DNA of 64,000 nt from Algibacter luteus (lineage in GTDB: Bacteria > Bacteroidota > Bacteroidia > Flavobacteriales > Flavobacteriaceae), in NCBI RefSeq assembly GCF_900141715.1, contig NZ_FQYK01000001.1, forward strand, positions 682,001-746,000. Reading direction: 5' to 3'. Of this stretch, positions 59,325 to 64,000 are shown one piece after another; the first letter of the stretch is position 1, and each line of letters begins with the position of its first letter. The notes below the pieces were generated by a model that worked only from the letters and a program-made list of their open reading frames with translations, did not search any database and was not told the origin of the DNA. Made by a program: the position numbers and the translations under genes.

Positions 59325-60050
59325 TTATTTTTTCAATTCTTCAAAAAACAATTCATCTTGCTCAAACGCAGTACCAATGACTACTAAATCTGCTCCTGCA
59401 TGGTATGCCTTATGCAAATCTGATTTATTTCTTATGCCTCCGCCTACTATTAACGGAATATCTAAATCCTTTTTTACTTGGCTTATTATATCCTCAGTTA
59501 GTGGGTTTATAGCACCACTTCCAGCTTCCAAATATATAAGCTTTGCGCCTAATAATTGTCCTGCTTTTGCTGTATCCTTTATGTTTTCAATATTTTCTCT
59601 GGGCATTGGCTTTGTAGCGGTTACTTTTTCAATAGCGGTTACTTTGCCATTTTCAACTAAAATATAACCCGTAGAAATCACCTCTAAACTCGTTTTTCTT
59701 AGTTTAGAAACGGCTTCAACATGTTTACCAACTAAATAATCAGCATTTCTGCCAGATAGTAAGGATAAAAACAAAATGGCATCAGCCTTATCTGTGATCT
59801 GAGTAACATCTCCAGGAAATAAAACTATTGGTAAATGAGTATGTTTCTTAATTTCAATAACCAATCGTTCGGTTGCCGTTTCTTCAACAGCACTGCCACC
59901 TACAAAAATATGTGTAGCTATAGATTTGTTTATATTTTGAACGAAACGGTTGGTGTTTTCAAGTAAAAATTTATCCGGATCTATTAAAACCGCCAATAGC
60001 TTTTCACTATTAGTAATTGATTTATTTATGTTTTGATAAATTGAATTCAT
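59325..60050 (-). CDS. Geranylgeranylglyceryl/heptaprenylglyceryl phosphate synthase
   Basis: A 241-residue TIM-barrel prenyltransferase (PcrB/GGGPS type). LAVLIDPDKFLLEN, THIFVGGSAVEETATE, VLFPGDVTQI, YLEAGSGAINPLTEDII and PLIVGGGIRNKSDL with the terminal ADLVVIGTAFE are all in order. It transfers an isoprenoid to glycerol-1-phosphate. In Bacteroidota its product and role are not settled. It is directly adjacent to the phosphopantetheinyl transferase gene (the stop and start meet). Confidence 0.93.
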   Translation of the reverse strand: MNSIYQNINKSITNSEKLLAVLIDPDKFLLENTNRFVQNINKSIATHIFVGGSAVEETATERLVIEIKKHTHLPIVLFPGDVTQITDKADAILFLSLLSGRNADYLVGKHVEAVSKLRKTSLEVISTGYILVENGKVTAIEKVTATKPMPRENIENIKDTAKAGQLLGAKLIYLEAGSGAINPLTEDIISQVKKDLDIPLIVGGGIRNKSDLHKAYHAGADLVVIGTAFEQDELFFEELKK

Positions 60051-60677
60051 TTAAGCAATCGCATAAGCACAAGTAAAGCCTTCAAACTCTAGAAAATTAA
60101 TATTATAGCGGTACTTTTTTTCTTCATAATCTATCCAAGCAATAGTGTCATCATCTTCCATAGCAAACGGAATAACCAAACAATGCTGCTTAAAACTTAA
60201 CCCTGGTGTACAAAACAATTTGTATAGTGATTCTTTTACACACCAAATAATAGTGAGTTTGTTAATGTAATACGATTCGGATTCATTTAAATAATCAAAT
60301 TCATAATCAATAAATTTGTGAGCGATAATACTAATCTTATTACGTTGTTTTTCAATGTCAATCCCAATAATTAGATCGCTAACAATAACTGCCGAAAAAT
60401 TAAAAGAGTGTGTAATTGATATCTTCTTTCCGTCTTTTAAATGCGGTTTGCCATTCTCATCATAAAACAAATCGGCATCTTCGTAACCAAACTCTGCCAA
60501 TAAATGTCTAACACTTAAAAAACCACGTTGGTGGAGCTCACTTTTCATGCCTAAAACACGCTCTAACGAATTAGGTTTTAAAGTAATATCCTTTATCAAA
60601 TCGTCGTAAGACTCGTTAATTTTCCAAATTTTAACAGTAGTTTGTGAATTTGGCACTATGGTTTTATAAAGTGGCAT
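60051..60677 (-). CDS. 4'-phosphopantetheinyl transferase superfamily protein
   Basis: A 208-residue Sfp-type enzyme that activates acyl- or peptidyl-carrier proteins with the 4'-phosphopantetheine arm of CoA. HSFNFSAVIVSDLIIGIDIEKQR carries the metal-binding Asp and Glu, WCVKESLYKLFC the conserved Glu and Lys; the N-terminal segment includes RGFLSVRHLLAEFGY. The target carrier protein is not in this window. It shares a junction with the GGGPS gene; ahcY is divergent and upstream. Confidence 0.9.
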   Translation of the reverse strand: MPLYKTIVPNSQTTVKIWKINESYDDLIKDITLKPNSLERVLGMKSELHQRGFLSVRHLLAEFGYEDADLFYDENGKPHLKDGKKISITHSFNFSAVIVSDLIIGIDIEKQRNKISIIAHKFIDYEFDYLNESESYYINKLTIIWCVKESLYKLFCTPGLSFKQHCLVIPFAMEDDDTIAWIDYEEKKYRYNINFLEFEGFTCAYAIA

Positions 60678-60700
60678 TTAATATTCTAAAAGTTAATAGT

Positions 60701-60708
60701 TATCTTTG
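60701..60708 (+). promoter_or_regulatory. Putative -7 promoter element of ahcY
   Basis: TATCTTTG matches TAnnTTTG exactly and predicts a start site near 60713, leaving a leader of about 97 nt before the ahcY ATG at 60810. Confidence 0.5.
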
Positions 60709-60809
60709 CAAACTCTAAGCAATTGGTATTAATTATAATAGCGAATTTAAGTATTTTAAGTTCTACATACAATGAAGCTTAGCAATTAAAAAATAAAAGA
60801 AAAATTACA

Positions 60810-62126
60810 ATGAGCACAAAAACAATTCCTTATGTAGCCAGTAAAGTAAAAGACATTTCTTTAGCCGATTGGGGACGAAAAGAAATCGAATTAGCTGAAG
60901 CTGAAATGCCTGGTTTAATGAGTCTTCGTGAAGAATATAAAAACGAGCAACCTTTAAAAGGTGCCCGTATTGCAGGTTGTTTACACATGACTATTCAAAC
61001 CGCAGTATTAATTGAAACCTTACAAGCCCTAGGTGCAGAAGTAACTTGGAGTTCTTGTAATATTTTCTCAACTCAAGACCAAGCTGCTGCTGCCATTGCT
61101 GCTGCAGGAACTTCGGTTTACGCTTGGAAAGACATGACCGAAGAAGAATTTGACTGGTGTATTGAGCAAACCTTATTTTTTGGAGAAGACAGAAAACCAC
61201 TAAACATGATTCTTGATGATGGTGGCGATTTAACCAATATGGTTTTAGATAAATACCCTGAGCTTGCTCCAGGAATTAGAGGCTTATCAGAAGAAACTAC
61301 TACAGGTGTTCACCGTTTATACGAACGTGTAAAAAACGGAACTTTACCAATGCCTGCCATAAACGTTAACGATTCAGTAACTAAATCTAAATTCGATAAT
61401 AAATACGGTTGTAAAGAATCTGCAGTAGATGCTATTCGTCGTGCAACAGATATTATGTTAGCTGGAAAACGTGTAACTGTTTGTGGATATGGTGATGTTG
61501 GTAAAGGTACTGCAGCATCTTTTAAAGGTGCAGGAAGCATCGTTACAGTAACCGAAATCGATCCTATTTGTGCGCTTCAAGCTGCAATGGACGGTTTTGA
61601 AGTTAAAAAACTTGAAACTGTTGTAGCCAATTCAGATATCGTAATTACTACTACAGGTAACAAAGATATCGTTCGTGCAGAGCATTTTAAAGCCATGAAA
61701 GACAAAACAATTGTTTGTAACATTGGGCATTTCGATAACGAAATACAAATGGCATGGTTAAACGAAAACTACGGAAACACCAAAAACACAATAAAACCTC
61801 AAGTAGATAAATACACTATTGACGGTAAAGATATTATTATACTAGCAGAAGGTCGTTTGGTAAATTTAGGTTGCGCCACTGGCCACCCAAGTTTTGTGAT
61901 GAGTAATTCGTTTACTAACCAAACTTTAGCGCAAATCGAGCTATGGAACAACGCCGATGCCTACAAAAACGACGTGTACATGTTACCAAAACACCTCGAT
62001 GAGAAAGTAGCAAAATTACACTTAGAAAAAATTGGTGTAGAGCTTACAGAGCTAAAACCAGACCAAGCTTCTTACATTGGTGTAACTGTAGATGGTCCTT
62101 ACAAACCAGAGCATTACAGGTACTAA
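60810..62126 (+). CDS. ahcY: Adenosylhomocysteinase
   Basis: A 438-residue enzyme that splits S-adenosylhomocysteine into homocysteine and adenosine, keeping methylation reactions running. [53 protein letters not shown] (the NAD loop), GHFDNEIQ and the C-terminal [10 protein letters not shown] are all intact; the final Lys-Tyr segment completes the neighbouring subunit's active site. A single, well-expressed-looking gene with strong codon conservation and a terminator downstream. The leader of about 97 nt holds no riboswitch I recognise. Confidence 0.98.
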   Translation: MSTKTIPYVASKVKDISLADWGRKEIELAEAEMPGLMSLREEYKNEQPLKGARIAGCLHMTIQTAVLIETLQALGAEVTWSSCNIFSTQDQAAAAIAAAGTSVYAWKDMTEEEFDWCIEQTLFFGEDRKPLNMILDDGGDLTNMVLDKYPELAPGIRGLSEETTTGVHRLYERVKNGTLPMPAINVNDSVTKSKFDNKYGCKESAVDAIRRATDIMLAGKRVTVCGYGDVGKGTAASFKGAGSIVTVTEIDPICALQAAMDGFEVKKLETVVANSDIVITTTGNKDIVRAEHFKAMKDKTIVCNIGHFDNEIQMAWLNENYGNTKNTIKPQVDKYTIDGKDIIILAEGRLVNLGCATGHPSFVMSNSFTNQTLAQIELWNNADAYKNDVYMLPKHLDEKVAKLHLEKIGVELTELKPDQASYIGVTVDGPYKPEHYRY

Positions 62127-62149
62127 AAAAGAATTTTAGAATTTTATAT

Positions 62150-62180
62150 AAATCCCAAGCAGCAATGTTTGGGATTTTTT
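62150..62180 (+). terminator. Intrinsic terminator of ahcY
   Basis: The stem AAATCCCAA/TTTGGGATTT has a nine-base loop and a long T-run, 24 bp after the ahcY stop and directly before repeat U copy 4. Confidence 0.85.
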
Positions 62181-62225
62181 TGTCACTTCGAGTAATTCTG
62201 AAGCATGAAGAATTGTATCGAGAAG
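62181..62225 (+). repeat. Short hairpin repeat U, copy 4 (solitary)
   Basis: TGTCACTTCGAGTA, then an internal stem AATTCT/AGAATT, then GTATCGAGAAG. It has the same ends as the copies at the GIY-YIG gene but stands alone, directly between the ahcY terminator and repeat R copy 4. Confidence 0.85.
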
Positions 62226-62227
62226 TT

Positions 62228-62310
62228 GGGCGTTACCACAAGGGTCGGGCTTTACGCTGCAAGTCCTCGGTCGTACCTCCCTGTGGGCTTTCCACTGCAA
62301 TCCCTAACGC
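62228..62310 (+). repeat. Dispersed repeat R, copy 4
   Basis: GGGCGTTACCACAAGGG, TCGGGCTTTACGCTGCAAG, CCTCGGTCGTACCTCCCTG, GGGCTTTCCACTGCAA and TCCCTAACGC. The ends GCGTTA and TAACGC are complementary, as are CCACAaGGG and CCCTGTGG inside. This shortest copy lacks the GCCTGCCGG insertion seen in copies 1-3. The 200 bp gap between ahcY and the next gene (62127-62326) holds only the terminator and these two repeats. Confidence 0.88.
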
Positions 62311-62326
62311 AAAATTCAAGGTAAAA

Positions 62327-62596
62327 TTAATCTACCAAATCCTCTTCAAAATACCACCAAAGGCTCGAGTCAATAGATTGTTTCATTTTATTAATATCAA
62401 CATCATCTTTCAGATATATCGTAATACTTTCACAAGCTCTATTCTGTGCAATACTATCACAAATCTCAATGTCTTCTATTTCTTTAAAATGTTCTAAGTG
62501 TTTTTTAATTCTTTCATCCAAAGATTCATCACTCAAAAAAATCTTAATAGTAGGTTGCGTTGGGGAATTCCTGATTTCAGATCTAAAAGGCAGCAT
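62327..62596 (-). CDS. Small acidic protein of unknown function
   Basis: An 89-residue cytoplasmic protein (no signal or membrane segment). It has a beta-alpha pattern (PTIKIFLSDESLDERIKKHLEHF, IEICDSIAQNRACESITIYL) ending with a tryptophan-containing SLWWYFEEDLVD and an excess of acidic residues. The pattern would fit a small ferredoxin-like fold. I cannot name a family. The ATG at 62596 is preferred; a TTG two codons upstream also opens the frame. An overlapping + strand frame was rejected as non-coding. Confidence 0.55.
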   Translation of the reverse strand: MLPFRSEIRNSPTQPTIKIFLSDESLDERIKKHLEHFKEIEDIEICDSIAQNRACESITIYLKDDVDINKMKQSIDSSLWWYFEEDLVD

Positions 62597-62693
62597 AATC
62601 AAAAAATTTTCAAGTTAAACTATTATCTAAATTGCAAACGCAATACTTTAAAGTTAAGAAATTTAATGATATCTTTTAAAAATAATTTATACT

Positions 62694-63167
62694 ATGAGTA
62701 ATCATCGCGCAGAAATACTATCTCAATTACTATCAAAAATCGAGGCGAATATTCCGCAAAAAGAAGTTAAAAATCCGTCTGTTTCAAATGCAACTGTTGG
62801 TTGGCAACTAGACCATGCCTTAAAAGTTTTTAATGCCGTAAGCGAATGGACAGCAAACTCCAACCCAGAAGATTACAAGTATAAATTTAATTATTGGCGC
62901 ACTATATTACTAACTTCAGGCTACTTCCCAAGAGGTAAAGTAAAAGCGCCTAAACATGTTTTACCACCAGAAACTGTTACCTCTGAGGATTTATTAAAAC
63001 AACTAGAAACGGCTAGAATACATGTTGGTAAGTTAAAATCGCTTCCTGAAAAAGCCTACTTTAAGCATTTCATTTTTGGAAAACTGTCTAAAAAGAAAAC
63101 CCTTCGCTTTTTAGAAGTCCATACCAATCATCATTTAAAAATAGTAAAGGATATATTAAAAAAATAA
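62694..63167 (+). CDS. DUF1569 (DinB-like) protein
   Basis: A 157-residue protein of the DUF1569 family, which has a DinB/YfiT-like four-helix bundle. The histidines in WQLDHALKVFN, KHFIFGKLSKKKTLRFLEVHTNHHLKIVKD stand where such proteins bind a metal. The N-terminal region (residues 1-40) leads into the first helix. Its function is unknown; such proteins are often linked to stress. It is a single gene with a bidirectional terminator shared with rpmA. Confidence 0.82.
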   Translation: MSNHRAEILSQLLSKIEANIPQKEVKNPSVSNATVGWQLDHALKVFNAVSEWTANSNPEDYKYKFNYWRTILLTSGYFPRGKVKAPKHVLPPETVTSEDLLKQLETARIHVGKLKSLPEKAYFKHFIFGKLSKKKTLRFLEVHTNHHLKIVKDILKK

Positions 63168-63201
63168 AAAAGCTCCTTCTGTAATAGAAAGAGCTTTTTT
63201 T
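63166..63201. terminator. Bidirectional terminator between DUF1569 and rpmA
   Basis: The outer stem AAAAGCTC/GAGCTTTT and the inner stem TTCT/AGAA around a GTAAT loop, with a T-run on the + strand and an A-run on the other side, lie between two convergent genes. Confidence 0.8.
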
Positions 63202-63221
63202 AATCTGTTAAGAAATGCTTC

Positions 63222-63482
63222 TTAAGCCTCAAAAGGCTCGATAGAAACGTAAGACTTGTTATCTTTTTTCTTAGTAAATTTTACAACACCATCAACTTTA
63301 GCATGTAAAGTATGGTCTTTTCCTTGGTATACGTTTTCACCTGGGTGATGCGTGTTACCACGTTGTCTTATGATAATGTTTCCAGCAATAGCAGCTTGTC
63401 CACCAAAAATCTTTACGCCTAAACGTTTCGATTCTGATTCTCTACCATTCTTAGAACTACCTACTCCTTTTTTATGAGCCAT
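63222..63482 (-). CDS. rpmA: Ribosomal protein L27
   Basis: An 86-residue protein of the large subunit, located near the peptidyl-transferase centre. The N-terminal [23 protein letters not shown] and [22 protein letters not shown] are the invariant core of the family. The normal length and the absence of a cleavable extension (as in Firmicutes) fit Bacteroidota. It lies 40 bp downstream of rplU, in the usual L21-L27 order. Confidence 0.98.
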   Translation of the reverse strand: MAHKKGVGSSKNGRESESKRLGVKIFGGQAAIAGNIIIRQRGNTHHPGENVYQGKDHTLHAKVDGVVKFTKKKDNKSYVSIEPFEA

Positions 63483-63522
63483 TGTCTTAAGTTTTTATAT
63501 TGTTAAACTTAGCAGTAAGCAA

Positions 63523-63999
63523 TTAAGCTTTACCACCATCTAATTCGTCTTGCCATTTTTTAAGCTCATCCCATTTACCTTCAGCAGCTAATTTAGCTTG
63601 TGCTGGCCAAGTATCAGTTACGTGGTTTCCACGAACTCCTGCGATGATCTCAGATATTTTAGCAGCATCAGTTTTTGCTAATTCAGCAAAAGTTGAAATT
63701 CCTGCTTCTACTAACGTAGATGCGATTTTAGGACCAATACCTTCAACCTTCTTCAAATCATCAGCTTTTCCAGTTGCTTTTTTAGCAGCAGCCTTAGGCG
63801 CAGCCTTTTCAGCCTTTGGAGCTTCAGTCTTTGGTTCTGCATTTTTAGCTTTCGGTGCAGCAGCTTTCGCTTCTACTTTTGGTTCTGCTTTTTTAGTTTC
63901 CTTTTTTGGAGCAGCTTTCTTAGCTCCAGAAGCTACAATGCTTTCAATAACGATTTCAGATAAAGATTGTCTGTGTCCGTTTTTTACACGGTAACCTTT
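63523..63999 (-). CDS. rplU: Ribosomal protein L21 with Ala/Lys-rich linker and C-terminal HhH-like domain (N-terminal part outside window)
   Basis: The last 158 codons are inside the window; the frame continues beyond the right edge. The first visible residues [23 protein letters not shown] match the C-terminal end of L21. A linker rich in Ala, Lys, Pro and Glu (about 60 residues) follows and the protein ends in a compact domain [20 protein letters not shown] with the helix-hairpin-helix look ([12 protein letters not shown]) and a Trp-containing tail. Standard bacterial L21 has about 103 residues and lacks this part. I remember such extensions as common in flavobacterial L21 proteins; their role is unknown. 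Confidence 0.9.
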   Translation of the reverse strand, partial: KGYRVKNGHRQSLSEIVIESIVASGAKKAAPKKETKKAEPKVEAKAAAPKAKNAEPKTEAPKAEKAAPKAAAKKATGKADDLKKVEGIGPKIASTLVEAGISTFAELAKTDAAKISEIIAGVRGNHVTDTWPAQAKLAAEGKWDELKKWQDELDGGKA

Positions 64000-64000
64000 T

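Noticed and set aside
60709-60809. A SAM/SAH riboswitch before ahcY
   Set aside because: The leader of about 97 nt lacks recognisable core motifs of the SAM or SAH riboswitches; it is AT-rich with no clear pairing.
62165-62497. A 110-codon open frame on the + strand after ahcY
   Set aside because: It runs through the U and R repeats and lies antisense to the more protein-like minus-strand frame; composition is not that of a protein.

Overview
The window reads as a chromosomal segment of a marine-type flavobacterium (Bacteroidota, Flavobacteriaceae). The evidence is AT-rich DNA, promoters of the Bacteroidota type (TAnnTTTG at -7), a type IX secretion (T9SS) sorting domain, TonB-dependent receptors, lineage-typical unknowns (DUF4271, DUF4296, DUF4301, DUF3098, DUF3127), a class I tyrosyl- and a single-chain glycyl-tRNA synthetase, and an L21 ribosomal protein with a C-terminal extension. 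No rRNA, tRNA, CRISPR array, prophage or insertion sequence was seen. Nearly everything is intact; only the two edge genes are cut.

Layout. 1-4 kb: end of a glycosyltransferase, a PhoR/PhoB-type two-component pair, a mini T9SS-domain protein and a LuxE-like acyl ligase. 4-13 kb: tyrS, an NAD-dependent epimerase, a DUF4296 lipoprotein, dihydroorotase, a polyprenol-phosphate mannosyltransferase, DUF4271-hemD, ATP-type pckA. 13-21 kb: a saccharopine-reductase-like enzyme with an Lrp regulator, a small outer-membrane protein, glyS, comF, an Ig-like lipoprotein and an omega-amidase-type hydrolase. 21-30 kb: an aminotransferase, a LytS/LytTR pair, a thioredoxin-TPR protein, a repeat-flanked GIY-YIG nuclease, a membrane MutS-like ATPase, a zinc peptidase, alanine dehydrogenase and a SemiSWEET. 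30-46 kb: leuS, an EamA permease, ftsX-DUF3098, a sugar-solute island, uppP-truB. 46-53 kb: small housekeeping and stress genes (tag, aat, DUF3127, flavin reductase, an orphan kinase, HIT, greA). 53-60 kb: a TPP-riboswitch-controlled TonB receptor and a cluster with a thiamine-binding-like protein, a PnuC/PnuT transporter and a NadR-like kinase. 60-64 kb: a phosphopantetheinyl transferase, ahcY, DUF1569, rpmA and rplU.

The most interesting system is at 35.6-44.6 kb. A LacI regulator is divergent from five same-strand genes: TonB receptor, GH63-like mannosylglycerate/glucosylglycerate hydrolase, sodium-solute symporter, glycerate 2-kinase, mannose-6-phosphate isomerase. Together they make a nearly complete route for importing and splitting mannosylglycerate (digeneaside, the red-algal solute) into mannose and glycerate and feeding both into glycolysis; only a mannokinase is missing. 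The block sits between DUF3098 and uppP, which I remember as adjacent in relatives, so it looks like an accessory insertion.

Two families of dispersed intergenic repeats were found by eye. One (four copies, about 45-53 bp, a hairpin whose stem changes in both arms) brackets the GIY-YIG nuclease gene in a REPIN-like arrangement. The other (four copies, about 83-109 bp) lies between unrelated genes; one copy of each is adjacent at 62.2 kb.
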